From Cyanidiococcus yangmingshanensis (lineage: Eukaryota > Rhodophyta > Bangiophyceae > Cyanidiales > Cyanidiaceae), in contig VWRR01000019.1 in NCBI GenBank assembly GCA_013995675.1, forward strand, positions 1 through 64,000: DNA of 64,000 bases. The letters run 5' to 3'. The notes beneath the pieces were generated by a model. That model made no database searches and had not been told where the DNA came from. It saw only the letters and a list, made by a program, of their open reading frames with translations. The position numbers were made by a program, and so were the translations under genes. The first letter of the stretch is position 1; each line of letters begins with the position of its first letter. Positions 31,186 through 42,400 of the stretch are shown in pieces.

Positions 31186-33384
31186 ATGTGTGGTATCGCA
31201 GCACTTTTGACCTGGCCACAAACTGGCGTGCTCGTTTGCCGGACCGATCGAGCGCGCGACGGTGCGCCAAACCCTGGCCACCAGAGCCTGCAAGCGTGGT
31301 GGCGTGCACTCTCCAGCAAGAGCCCTTCGGACGAGATCACTTTGGGTAAGCCAAGTAGCGTTAGCGAACGAAGCTCAACGAACGATTCAACGCGACAGCA
31401 AGTTGACGCACTTTGGGTTCGCTGCTGCGAGCACATTCGGAATCGGGGACCCGACGCCTACGCCGAGTACTCTGAGCGGCTGCACAACGCTTCGGGCGAG
31501 AAGGCCGCGACGGAACTGGTGCTGGCGTCAAGCACTCTTGCCATTCGCGACCATGATCCTGCATGTAAACAACCGGCTCTGTCAGCAAGCGGACGTTTCG
31601 TGGTGGCCTATAACGGCGAGCTATATGGAAGCATCGCGTGCGATACCGCCCCCGTTGGGCATCATCTGGTTTGGAGTCAAGCAACGCCTGTATGTGGCAA
31701 CGACCTTGGATGGATCTGTCGAGAACTCGAGGTGAGCGCATCGATGAGGTCATCTGAGGGATGGCACCCTGGTCTGGTGCTGCGACGGTGCGCTGGACCG
31801 TACGCCTTGCTGATTTGGGACCGGCAGCAGCAACGACTCTATTTTGGTCGTGATGCGCTCGGTCGGCGCTCTCTGCTTATGGCAACCGACCCAGCTGTTG
31901 GTTTGATTCTTTGCTCTGTCGTACCGGCTCAGGGAACGACGAATCAATGGGCAGGGCCCCAACTCGGATGGACTTTCCGTGACGTGCCTCCTCTGGGTGG
32001 TCAATGGTATGTGATCGACACCGCACGTCTCGTTCTCGATCTAGCTTCGGAGCGCTCTGACCAGTTGCGCTTTGGCAGGAGCGCTTATCGAGCTCGTGGA
32101 ATGCCTCAGTGGCTTCATCAAATTCCGCCGTGGATCTGGATACCTTTACGGTTGGGCGAGCAGTACAAAAGATTAGAGTGGGACGCTCCGGCAGATATCG
32201 GTACTTGTCGTTTGGCAGAGTTGCGGACTCCTTCGCGACTAGCACTGGCCACGGATTTGGGTCGATTGATCTGCGGCATTGTTCAGCGACAAGTTGACGC
32301 ACGTCGAAGCCATGAACCGCGTCCTGCATTGGGCGTACTCTTCTCCGGTGGCATTGATAGCCTGATCGTGGCGCGGGCCTTGGACCTGGTGCTTGCCCCC
32401 GACGAATCCATACATCTCATTCACGTCTCGTTCAGTGCCGACGTTGTGGATGGCTCTACAAAACAACAGCACCCCACTCGACTGTTCGCAACAGCATCAA
32501 CTACACAAGAGGGTGTCACCAGCGGAGAAGGTGCCGGCGATGGCGAATCTCTGGCGATAACATCGATGCAAACGAGTGTCTTGAACGGTTCTCTGGCACC
32601 CGTACCAGCGTTTGCTTCTCTTGCTGTCGATTCGGACTCCGCACCAGACACGCTACAGGCATACAAGGCGTTGGAAATGTTGGATCGACTGTCTTTACGT
32701 CCTGGCCGATTTCGTTTCCGCCACGCTCGGGTAAGGGTAACGGACGTGCAACGCGACTGGCCTGCACTCAAGGCTGTGATTGAACCAGCTGAGACGACGC
32801 CAATGGATATTGCCTTGGGTGCTTGCCTGTGGTATGCGGCCAGAGCTGCCGCCGGAAACACAGATCTGCGGCATTGCTCGGAACCTGTGCCCATTCTATT
32901 CAGCGGCCTCGGAGCAGACGAGCTCTTCGCTGGCTACAAAGGCCGTCATCGCTCTCGTTTTCAGCGAGGTGGCATGGATGCTTTGTTCCATGAACTCGAG
33001 GCAGACCTGAACCAGCTGTGGTGGCGAAACCTGGGTCGGGACGATCGCTGTGTCGCTGATCATGGCTGCGAGCTCCGACACCCGTTTCTGGATGAGTCCC
33101 TCATCGAATGGCTGCGACAGGTGATCGGGTCTGATTCCCCAGCGGCAACTTCCAACGGAAGCGCAAACCCGCTCGGCAAGCTATGTGATTTACGTTTGCC
33201 TGATGGTATTGGCGACAAACTCATCCTTCGTTTGGCGGCGACCGTGTCTCCACTCTCGATTGACGATGAACTCGCAGAGACTCCCAAACGAGCGATGCAG
33301 TTTGGCACCCGGGCATGTTCCGTACTTGAGCGCCGCTGCCACCAGGTTTTCAACGCGAAGCCAGGATCGGACGCTCACAGTTGA
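31186..33384 (+). CDS. ASNSD1: Asparagine synthetase domain-containing protein (ASNSD1-like)
   Basis: The 732-residue protein begins MCGIAAL, with the class II glutamine amidotransferase nucleophile at Cys2 directly after the start, which fixes the ATG. The N-terminal Ntn domain runs to about residue 300 and includes RNRGPDAY and VVAYNGELYG. The C-terminal asparagine synthase domain has the ATP-pyrophosphatase loop FSGGIDS (about 386-392), then LFSGLGADELFAGYKGRH and CELRHPFLDESLIEWL. The long gap between the PP-loop and the SGLGADE block, with a Thr/Gly/Ser-rich insert, and the overall pattern fit the ASNSD1 branch better than ordinary asparagine synthetases. Whether it makes asparagine is unknown. 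Its 5' flank is the satellite array, 152 bp upstream. Confidence 0.88.
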   Translation: MCGIAALLTWPQTGVLVCRTDRARDGAPNPGHQSLQAWWRALSSKSPSDEITLGKPSSVSERSSTNDSTRQQVDALWVRCCEHIRNRGPDAYAEYSERLHNASGEKAATELVLASSTLAIRDHDPACKQPALSASGRFVVAYNGELYGSIACDTAPVGHHLVWSQATPVCGNDLGWICRELEVSASMRSSEGWHPGLVLRRCAGPYALLIWDRQQQRLYFGRDALGRRSLLMATDPAVGLILCSVVPAQGTTNQWAGPQLGWTFRDVPPLGGQWYVIDTARLVLDLASERSDQLRFGRSAYRARGMPQWLHQIPPWIWIPLRLGEQYKRLEWDAPADIGTCRLAELRTPSRLALATDLGRLICGIVQRQVDARRSHEPRPALGVLFSGGIDSLIVARALDLVLAPDESIHLIHVSFSADVVDGSTKQQHPTRLFATASTTQEGVTSGEGAGDGESLAITSMQTSVLNGSLAPVPAFASLAVDSDSAPDTLQAYKALEMLDRLSLRPGRFRFRHARVRVTDVQRDWPALKAVIEPAETTPMDIALGACLWYAARAAAGNTDLRHCSEPVPILFSGLGADELFAGYKGRHRSRFQRGGMDALFHELEADLNQLWWRNLGRDDRCVADHGCELRHPFLDESLIEWLRQVIGSDSPAATSNGSANPLGKLCDLRLPDGIGDKLILRLAATVSPLSIDDELAETPKRAMQFGTRACSVLERRCHQVFNAKPGSDAHS

Positions 33385-34798
33385 GTCGAAACTGGAGCTG
33401 AAACAACGATGGACTGAACCAAAGTGCACCAATCAAAACAGTGGGAATCGCGACTGAACACGGTCGTCTATCCAGCTCAATAGGAGTATCAAACTGGAAA
33501 AGCGAATGCATTCGAGAAGATCGGTCTCAGCGAACATCACGTCAAGGGCAGGCCAGCGGTGTGAACGAGTCCGCCTCTGAGGCGCGAAGCGTTCGCAGAC
33601 GAGGCCATTGTGCTTGAGCCTTGCTCAAGCAGTGCGAGACTCGTTGGCCTAGCGTTACACCCGTTGCAACGTTGCTTGTTTCGCCTTGGAGTAAACCATC
33701 ACTCGTGTCCTGCAATGATACCGTTGCGGTGATTTCTGAGTCATTTCGAGGAGAGCTTTCGTGTTCATCGCATCACCATGGGAGCCTTCAGAAAATGAAA
33801 GAGGTCCAGCAGGACGACAGACAATGCAAAGACCGACTGCAGCGCTTCGAGGGCGCATTCGGTTCAGAGTTGCGCGGAACCTTGCTCGTGATGCAGAGTC
33901 CCGAATCGTTATCCTACCATGAGCGATGAGGCATTTGCATCGGCATCAACCAGAACGGCATGCTGAGCCTCGCACAAAAAAGAGGTTTTCATCCTCATGG
34001 ACGAGCGCTGATTTTCCCGAATCGTCATGGTTCTGGCTCCCCACAGAGACACCCATTAAGACAGTCGTCTTCGAGTAGGTGCGTGAACCTGAACAGTTCC
34101 GAGCGTTCGCCAGAATTCTCATGACCGGAGATTATGTTTGAACTTGCGCATGGGAGACGTTCAGGACCGACTCACAGATCGCAGTACTCAACTGCACTCG
34201 GATATCATGACTTCTTCCCAGTATCGTCCATCGTCTGCATCGCATCCATGGAGAGGACGAAAAAATTGATGACGTTCCCCAGGTATTGCTGTCAAGGAGC
34301 ACCAGTCGGATTCTAACGAATGGCTTTGTTCTAGGTACGGCGCTCTGTGCGAAACGCTCCGTTTTGGGAGTCACGCGAAACATTCGGGGTCGGGATTGCA
34401 TTCACCGTCGCTGGTCAGAGCCGGTCGTTGGGCATCCCAAGTTTGTCGCCACTCGACAGGTCAGAGTCGCATCTCCTTTGAACTTGGCGATGACGGATAC
34501 ATCCCAACGATCGCGGTGGAAGTGCTCGGAGCCACTCCTGCAAAGTATCCAAAACATCGTGATGCATTCAGGGATCACGAAAAGCGGATCTCCAAAGCGT
34601 CCCAGTTGGCATTGTTGCGGTGGGGCGACCATTGTCCGCGCTTGAACGCCGATAGAGCGAGGGTGACCTCTGTTGCCCGCCAGCTGTTCGGACGCTCCGA
34701 GTGAGCTCAGCAACAGCGCTGGTGTCGCTGGTATTCAGTCCCATCTGGATCCATTCATTCATATCAGCGACGTGAACGATATCTTTTACGAACCAGGT
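33385..34798. other. Convergent intergenic region, ASNSD1/WARS
   Basis: A 1.4-kb spacer between convergent 3' ends. A plus-strand frame around 34396-34704 (102 codons) has protein-like composition, including ISFELGDDGYIPTIAVEVLG, but no recognisable family or neighbouring coding support. Nothing else was found. Confidence 0.35.
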
Positions 34799-36274
34799 TC
34801 AGAGTTTCGACGACGATGGCGATGGCGAGGAGGATGAATACATCCCTCGGGCCGTCACTGAGCTCCCGTCCTTTTCCGTGAAGGTGCCTCTGGCCTCAGA
34901 GGCTACTGCGAAGCCCATGGCCTCCTTTGCTGTTCGCAAGGTCTCGTTGGCCACCAGGTTCGCCTCTTCGCGTCCGCGTGACAGCACCTCTTCCAAGAAA
35001 AGACGCTCATTCCGAAATTGGTGATAGCGCTCCTGAATAGGACCCAAGAGGGAGATTAACGCCTCTGCGAGCAATTCTTTGAATCCAGCCCAGCCTGGGG
35101 GATTCAGCGTCTCTAGTTCCCGTTCAATGTCTGACTTGGGTCGATTCCCAGTTATCGCCCGGTAAATATGGAGCAAATTGTTGCACTCTGGTCGCGAGGG
35201 GTCATCGAACCGCAAATGCCGCTCTGTATCCGTCTTGCAACGACGGATCTTGTTTCGAATGGTGTCGGCATCGTCGAGCAAGTTAATGCGGGACATGTCC
35301 GAAGGGGCGCTCTTGCTCATCTTGCTCGTGCCGTCGGTCAGTGACATCACGCGAGAGACCCCAAGGCCTTCGGGAAGGATCAGGGCCTCTGGTTCGCGGA
35401 AAACACTCGGTAACTTGTGTGGCTTTCGTTTCCGACAGAACGTGTGATTGAAGGTGCGCGCGATATCCCTCGTGAGCTCCAAATGTTGTCGCTGATCCTC
35501 GCCTACGGGAACCCGCTCTGCTCGATACAGCAAAATATCTGCAGCCATGAGCACCGGATACGCGAAGAGGCCTAGGTTAACTGGCGTATCATCTCCAAGT
35601 CGCTGGCGTTTGTCCTTGTACTGCGTCATCTTCTCAAGCCAGCCCATCGGCGTGATGCAGTTCAATAACCATGCGAGTTCCGCATGGGCTGGAACCTGGG
35701 ATTGCACAAAAATACGGCAGTGTGCCGGATCCAGACCACAAGCCAAGTACATGGCTGCCGTGCTGAGCGTATCCTCGGCCAGCTGGCGCGGGTCCTGAGG
35801 CACCGTGATCGCGTGCATATCCACAACACAGAACCAGCTATCGTAGTCGTACTGGTGTGTAACCCATTGTTGAATGGCGCCCAGGTAGTTGCCCAGGTGA
35901 ATTCGCCCCGTCGGCTGGACACCGGAGAGGACCCGCGGTTTCCTCTCTCTGCCATTGTCTGGCCTCTTCCGTGCGTCCGAGTCGGAGCCAACACACATTC
36001 GCACGGGAGCGCAGCGGCCTCGTGCCAACAGAGGCGCCACGCTTTGCGCTACAAACGAACTTGTTCGCGAGTGCGCCCACTTGCAACGCACCTGTAGGGA
36101 AGCCAAGCGACCGCTTCCCGAAGCATCGCGATACCATACCAACGCTGACTCGGGTAGCGTTGAAGCACTTCGGCCTCGTCCAGCCGAAGTGTAGACGCCC
36201 GTACGACCAGTCCAGTTCCAACTACGACAAGCCGTAGACGCACAAAACAACGTTATACTTTGCATCGTTTTCAT
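34799..36274 (-). CDS. WARS2: Tryptophanyl-tRNA synthetase, bacterial/organellar type
   Basis: A class I synthetase that charges tRNA-Trp, here of bacterial type and so for plastid and/or mitochondrion. From the ATG at 36274 the protein has 491 residues; a GTG 13 codons upstream is also in frame. About 115 N-terminal residues are Ser/Arg-rich and not part of the enzyme, as in a targeting peptide. The catalytic core begins at PRVLSGVQPTG, with the HIGH-type motif HLGN (126-129) and the KMSKS loop (318-322). VNLGLFAYPVLMAADILLY and VPVGEDQRQHLELTRDIA match TrpS signature blocks. The C-terminal helical segment is complete. It runs parallel to NUF2, 713 bp downstream of it. Confidence 0.94.
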   Translation of the reverse strand: MKTMQSITLFCASTACRSWNWTGRTGVYTSAGRGRSASTLPESALVWYRDASGSGRLASLQVRCKWAHSRTSSFVAQSVAPLLARGRCAPVRMCVGSDSDARKRPDNGRERKPRVLSGVQPTGRIHLGNYLGAIQQWVTHQYDYDSWFCVVDMHAITVPQDPRQLAEDTLSTAAMYLACGLDPAHCRIFVQSQVPAHAELAWLLNCITPMGWLEKMTQYKDKRQRLGDDTPVNLGLFAYPVLMAADILLYRAERVPVGEDQRQHLELTRDIARTFNHTFCRKRKPHKLPSVFREPEALILPEGLGVSRVMSLTDGTSKMSKSAPSDMSRINLLDDADTIRNKIRRCKTDTERHLRFDDPSRPECNNLLHIYRAITGNRPKSDIERELETLNPPGWAGFKELLAEALISLLGPIQERYHQFRNERLFLEEVLSRGREEANLVANETLRTAKEAMGFAVASEARGTFTEKDGSSVTARGMYSSSSPSPSSSKL

Positions 36275-36986
36275 GTCGACCGAATGCACAGGTCCAGGAC
36301 TCGAAAGGTCCACTGTGTGCGCGATTCGTTTGAACTAAGCGGAGAGCGAGCCTCGACTAGCGTCACTGGGAAACTGTCGTGAACGCAAGCGGGCCGCTGC
36401 GACGGCGTCGACCGACTTGACGCCCTGCAGTGTGCAACCGTTGGGGTTGCAGTGCGCTCGAGCAACCCGTCCTTAGGCTTCGACCTGAAGTCTTCAAAAA
36501 TGGTTCACGGGATCTCTGATGTTCACAAAAATTAGCATTGATGCTTCCTAGAGAGCTTGAACGGTTTCATCAATTCCTTGGATGAGAGAGGAAGAACGCT
36601 GCGCAGACGAGCTGGGTTGGCGACTTGCAAGCATCGATGGACAGGTTATCGTGGGCGCAGTTTCCGAACGTGAATACGGAAACGTATACGCCTCTCCATG
36701 ATGCAGACAGGCGTGGTATTTAGCGTGACACCAGGTTACGATGTGTTGAGGAGCGTGGCTCAAAAGCGCTCATCCCAAAGCTTGGGCGTACGTGAACGCG
36801 TCTGCTCGTTGTTTAGGGTAAACTCTAGTAGAGCGGAGTGGAGCACAAGTTCTGACTGGTGGCGACGCATCCCTTTTCAGAGAGCCGAATGCACCATTCC
36901 CGTGGTCATCTCGTTTCAAGCGCTTGGGCGAGATAGATCCCAGTCTTGCTCGTCGCCGCAACAGCGCCGATGACGGGCTTCGCTGG
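36275..36986. other. Intergenic region, NUF2/WARS
   Basis: A 712-bp spacer upstream of WARS and downstream of NUF2, both on the minus strand. No recognisable gene. Confidence 0.35.
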
Positions 36987-38498
36987 TCACGAAACGATCC
37001 CCGAGTCAGTCGTGTCGTTTTCCGAACTTTGACGCCATTTCTGCAAGGCGGAAAAAAGGCGTCTATGGTAAGCGATGACCTCCTGTTCGAGTTCGTTATA
37101 CTGATTACGTAACCGAGTCATCTGCTCGTGGTGCTCACGACGCAAGCTGTGCATACGGTCTTGGATCTGCTGAACTAGAAGATGATTTCGATGGGCAACC
37201 TGGTCGGCCTCGTGGCGTTCTCGCGTGACGATCTCTCGCTCTGCTTCCAATGCAGCGAATTCTTTCTGGGCATCCGCAATACGATCTTCGAGTTGGGTGC
37301 GTACCCGGGCAATCCGCTCTTCCGCAGCAGCTATCTGGCGCTCCAACTGAGATTCTTCCTGCAACAAAGATCGCAACGCCTCTTCTTTTTCTTGCAGTTC
37401 CGAGCGGTGCTTCTGAACGAGGTCACGCGACTGCTTACATCGCGACACTTGGGCTTCGGCGTGCTCCAGGGCCTTGACGAGCTCTTCGAGCTGTTGCAAC
37501 ACGTCACGCAGCGCCTCGGTCTCGACCTGTGCGAGATGGTGTTCGTGCTCAACTCGCTCAACGAGCCGCTTTTCGTGCTCCAAACTCGACTCCATATCCA
37601 CAAGTTGTTGCTGCACCCGTTCCGGGGATGAAACCAGCATCGCTTGTAGTTTGGCGATCTCCTGTTTGGTCTGCAGTAGTTCGAACTTGTGGTTGGCGAT
37701 TTGATCAGCGTATTCGTTCACGTTGGCCTTGAGCTCCTTGATCTGAGCCTGCAGTTGCAACTGCTGCTTGTTCAGGGTGGTAATCTCTGCCGCTAGTTCG
37801 CCGGTCTCGGACTCGAGGGCGGTGAGTTTCGGCTGCTCTGTGGCTGCTCGTTCGCCCCATTTGCGAATCTGTATTTCAAGTTCACTGCACTTCGCCTGCA
37901 GCTCGTGCTGGCGATGGAGCGCTTCTTCGGAACGATTCACGATTTTCTGGAACTGGATGAGACGCTCTTCGCGGAACTTGGCGAAGTTGATAATGCCGCT
38001 GAGGATACGACGAAGCCGAGGATACTCTGGCTTGAGGTAGTCGTTCAGGGAGAAATCGTGGATTCCAGACGCCTTCATGAGACGCTGAGTGGCCCGATGA
38101 AACATGACCACTGGCGCCGACTCATCGTGCAGTTCTGGGAATCCCAATGCCTCGAGTGCCTGTGGTGGGGGATTCGCTAACTCCTCCCGACGGGTCGCTG
38201 TGAGGAGCTCTACGAGCTGCTCCAGCACGAGATGCACGTGCTCAGGCGTTGGCTGTGTAAGCTGCTGCTCAGAAAATGGAATTCGCAGCTCCTGCATACA
38301 TGCGACAATCTCCGTCGGCGGCAGCAGGGGAAAGGAATACTGGCGACCGGAACGCCCCGAAGCAGGCGTCACCGCCCTCGAGCGTTTGCCGGTAGAGTCC
38401 AATGGCACTTGGCCGCGCCCCATCGTTGGCGTTGGACGCGGCGTCGCGTAGATAGAGCGCATGCCACCGGTCCGGTGCGAGCTCACCGGAGCCGCCAT
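36987..38498 (-). CDS. NUF2: Kinetochore protein NUF2 (NDC80 complex)
   Basis: NUF2 pairs with NDC80 and couples kinetochores to spindle microtubules. The chosen ATG (38498, MAAPVSSHR) gives 503 residues; the frame runs 36 codons further upstream to a non-ATG start. After about 55 variable residues the calponin-homology domain begins with RQYSFPLLPPTEIVACMQEL, the NUF2 signature, and ends with FSLNDYLKPEYPRLRRILSGIINFAKFRE in pieces that match the family. The rest is a long heptad-rich coiled coil (Leu, Glu, Gln, Lys, Arg). The C-terminal end is short and lacks a clear globular domain, as expected, since NUF2 joins SPC24/25 by its coiled coil. It is divergent from topoisomerase II, another mitotic gene, with a 945-bp spacer. 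Confidence 0.92.
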   Translation of the reverse strand: MAAPVSSHRTGGMRSIYATPRPTPTMGRGQVPLDSTGKRSRAVTPASGRSGRQYSFPLLPPTEIVACMQELRIPFSEQQLTQPTPEHVHLVLEQLVELLTATRREELANPPPQALEALGFPELHDESAPVVMFHRATQRLMKASGIHDFSLNDYLKPEYPRLRRILSGIINFAKFREERLIQFQKIVNRSEEALHRQHELQAKCSELEIQIRKWGERAATEQPKLTALESETGELAAEITTLNKQQLQLQAQIKELKANVNEYADQIANHKFELLQTKQEIAKLQAMLVSSPERVQQQLVDMESSLEHEKRLVERVEHEHHLAQVETEALRDVLQQLEELVKALEHAEAQVSRCKQSRDLVQKHRSELQEKEEALRSLLQEESQLERQIAAAEERIARVRTQLEDRIADAQKEFAALEAEREIVTRERHEADQVAHRNHLLVQQIQDRMHSLRREHHEQMTRLRNQYNELEQEVIAYHRRLFSALQKWRQSSENDTTDSGIVS

Positions 38499-39443
38499 CA
38501 GCTCACACAAGAAAGTGTATCTCCAGTGAAATAAAGGCTCTGGAACGCACCAAAACAACGGTTCCCAAAATACGATCACCTCGACCAGACGCGGTCCAAT
38601 CGTCACACGAAAACGTTGCGCACCGCCTCAGAAGAGAAAAGCACCGCACCAACCCGACCTCAGCGTCCGTCAAACAAAGACGCCTTCGTTCCAGCCTCTG
38701 CTCACTCTACTTACAAGCAAGTTACCACAGAAACAACGAACTGATTCGCTGAACACGTCAACCAACGATACAAACCTTTCCAAAAACAATCACAGCACTT
38801 TGGAACGTGCGTTTCTGGGCGCGTGCGTGCGTTTCCGTTTCAACCCTTATCACCAAACACCGCAACAACGCGTCCAAACGCGATTCAGCGTACAAAAACG
38901 CCTCTTAGGGATGTGTCGCGAAGACACACAACCGCACCAACTCGAAGCACTGATAGAGATGCACTACCCAAAAATCAATTGTCGTCGTCCAGAACGGGTT
39001 CCAAACGCTCGACTGGATACGGGTGTCAGCCAACAACGCAACAGTGTTAGGCGGTTTGAAGCGCCGCTGCCGTCATGCTCGTGGCCGTTTCAAAATGCAT
39101 TCCGCCGCTGCCATCGTGGCCCGCCCCTTCGATGGCGTCACGTGTGACACGATGATGTGTCGCCCTCGTGCGCATTTTTGAATTCCCGCTGGGGCGTGGC
39201 GCCCTCGCCCGTCCCATCGCGAGCGGATCGCGTCGCAGCGTCGCGAACGTACGCTGTGCGCTGGGGACGAAGCGAAACAGCCTGGGACCTTCGCTTTCGT
39301 CTTGCAGCAGTCGTCTCGTTTGCTGAAGAAACGCGTTTGTTGATCGGATCGTTTTCGAAAGTGAAAAGCGTGCGGTAAGTTGCTGAAGATTGAGGGAGAT
39401 CGCTGTGTTTTTTTGATTGTTTGTTGACTTGGCTTTTCGGTGA
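38499..39443. promoter_or_regulatory. Divergent promoter region NUF2/TOP2
   Basis: This 945-bp spacer must hold the promoters of two M-phase proteins read in opposite directions. An E2F-like heptamer ttcccgc lies at 39183-39189, beside a GC-rich patch with ggcgccc. Co-regulation is inference; no binding site is proven. Confidence 0.35.
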
Positions 39444-42400
39444 ATGTCTATGGCAAGTGAGTCACGCTCGGAGTCGTCTCTGATGGGTTCACGGCCCAAA
39501 TCGGTCGAGGAAACGTATCAGAAGCTATCCCAGCTAGAACATGTTCTCTTGCGGCCGGACACGTATATCGGATCGACACAGCGGACCACTGAGAAGTTAT
39601 GGGTCTTGGACGAGACCGAGATGGACGGGGGCGCCAGTGCATCGACGGCGCGACGGATGATTTTTCGGGATGTCTCCTACGTACCTGGACTGTACAAGAT
39701 ATTTGATGAGATCCTGGTGAATGCTGCTGATCACAAGCAACGCGATCCATCCCTGAACGAGATTCGCGTGGATGTTGATGCTGAGAACACGCGCATCACG
39801 GTATTCAATAACGGCTCAGGGATTCCTGTCGAGATACACAGCAAGGAAGGATGCTATGTTCCTGAACTGATCTTTGGCCATTTGCTTACCTCGAGCAACT
39901 ATGATGATGATGAGCGGAAGGTGACGGGTGGTCGCAACGGCTTCGGCGCCAAGCTCGCAAATATTTTCAGTAGCGAGTTTGTCGTGGAAACTGCGGACGG
40001 CCGTCATCGTTTCGTCCAGGTCTTTCGATCGAATATGCAATGTTGCGAGTCACCACAAATCCGACCCTGCTCTTCCAAGGAAAACTTTACCCGCATTTCA
40101 TTCGTTCCAGACCTACCCAAATTCGGTATGAATGCCCTTGATGCCGATACCTTAGCGCTGATGGAGAAACGCGTCTACGATATTGCCGGTTGCAATCCGG
40201 GTGTCAAAGTGTACTGGAATGGGATCCGTCTTGCTGTTCGATCCTTCCGGGACTATGTGCAACTCTATTTGGCCGACCGCGAAGAGACGAACGTTATCTA
40301 TGAACGCGCGAACGAACGCTGGGAGGTCGCCTTGGCACCCAGCGACGGCCAGTTCATGCAAGTCAGTTTTGTGAACTCGATATGGACAATCAAGGGCGGT
40401 ACCCATGTGAATGCGGTGACCGAGCAGGTCGTGAGCGCGGTCCTCGAACATCTGACCCGCAAGCACAAGAATCTCAAAGTGAAACCCTTTCAGGTTCGCA
40501 ACCATCTGTGGCTTTTTGTTCGTTGTCTGATCGAGAACCCCGCCTTTGACAGTCAGACGAAAGAGAATATGACTTCTCGGCCACATTCATTCGGTTCGCG
40601 TTGCGAGCTCGGTGCCGACTTTATCAAAAAACTGCTCCGCAGCGATATCATCGGACACGTGCTCGAATTCGCCCGATTTCGGCAAGACGCTGAACTCAAG
40701 AAGACCGACGGCGGGAAGCGCCAACGAGTGCTCGGCATTCCCAAACTCGACGATGCCAACAAGGCTGGCACGCGAGAGTCTGAAAAGTGTACGCTCATAC
40801 TCACTGAGGGAGATTCCGCCAAAGCGCTCGCCATATCGGGGCTCTCTGTCGTCGGTCGAGATTACTATGGCGTGTTCCCACTACGTGGTAAGCTGTTGAA
40901 TGTACGTGAAGCAACGCACAAACAGATCATGGAGAATGCAGAGATTAATCACTTGAAAAAGATTCTCGGGCTGCAGCACGGCAAAACCTATGACGTGGAG
41001 AGTACGAAGCAGCTTCGTTACGGGCATGTAATGATCATGACCGATCAAGATCACGACGGATCCCATATCAAAGGTCTGCTGGTGAATTTCTTCCACCACT
41101 TTTGGCCTTCGCTGCTCCGCGTCCCGGGCTTTCTCTTAGAATTCATCACGCCGATCGTGAAGGCTACCTCCAGAAGAGGCGACCAAGTGGAAGAGGTGGT
41201 TTTCTTCACCATCCCAGAGTACCAGCGGTGGCGTCAGGCCCAGAACTCGCTGCGCGGTTGGACCATCAAGTACTACAAAGGTTTGGGTACGTCCACCGCA
41301 ACCGAAGCTCGCGCGTACTTTAGTAATCTCGCTCGACATCAGATTCCCTTCGTTTGGCAAAATCATGAAGATAGTGACTCGATTGAGCTGGCATTCAGCA
41401 AGCACAAGGTCCAAGAGCGGAAAGATTGGCTCGCTGCCCACGAACTGGGTACGTACTTCGACCACGCAGCCGATACCCTCACTTATGCGAACTTTGTGCA
41501 CAAGGAGCTGGTCCTGTTCTCATTGGCCGATAACGCTCGTTCGATTCCCTGTCTTGTTGATGGCCTGAAACCATCCCAGCGAAAAGTTCTTTTCGCCTGT
41601 TTCAAACGCAAACTCTATCAGGAGATCAAGGTTGCCCAGCTTAGCTGGCTACGTGAGCGAGCATGCCGCCTATCATCACGGAGAGGCGAGTCTTATGGCG
41701 ACAATCATTGGGTTGGCTCAGAATTTCGTTGGTTCGAACAACTTGAGTTTGCTGGTTCCTGCTGGTCAGTTTGGCACGCGTTTGCAGGGAGGCAAAGACG
41801 CTGCGTCGCCCCGGTATATTTTCACTTGCCTTGCGCCGGTCACACGTGCGCTCTTCCCCGAAGCTGACGATGTGCTTCTCGAATATCTGGAAGAGGACGG
41901 CCTCTCGATCGAACCAAAGTGGTACTGTCCGGTCGTTCCATTGGTTCTGGTCAATGGTGCCGAGGGTATTGGGACTGGCTGGAGCACCAATATTCCGTGC
42001 TACAACCCGCGCGATCTGATTCGTATCCTCCGAGCGTTGCTAGGGCATGCAGACGGAATGACCCTGCAAAGGGAAACAGAGACGCTGCACGCCATGGTAT
42101 CGTGGGTTTCAGGGCACCATTGCTGCAGTCCCCAACAGTCCTGCAAACTATGAAGTCTTTGGTCGAGCGCTTCACTTGCCAGATGGCCGAATTCGGGTGC
42201 GAGAACTACCACTGCGTACTTGGACGCAACCATACAAGGAGTGGCTCGAGGCTCATGTTGTTGGCACATCGACGACCAATTCAACAAGCGCATCGAGCAG
42301 CGGCGCCTCAGCAGGTGGCGGCAGCGTACAGCGACCCTTCCTGAAAGAGTTCGCTGACAACAGCACGGAGACGCTGGTCGATTTCACCCTCACTTGGGCG

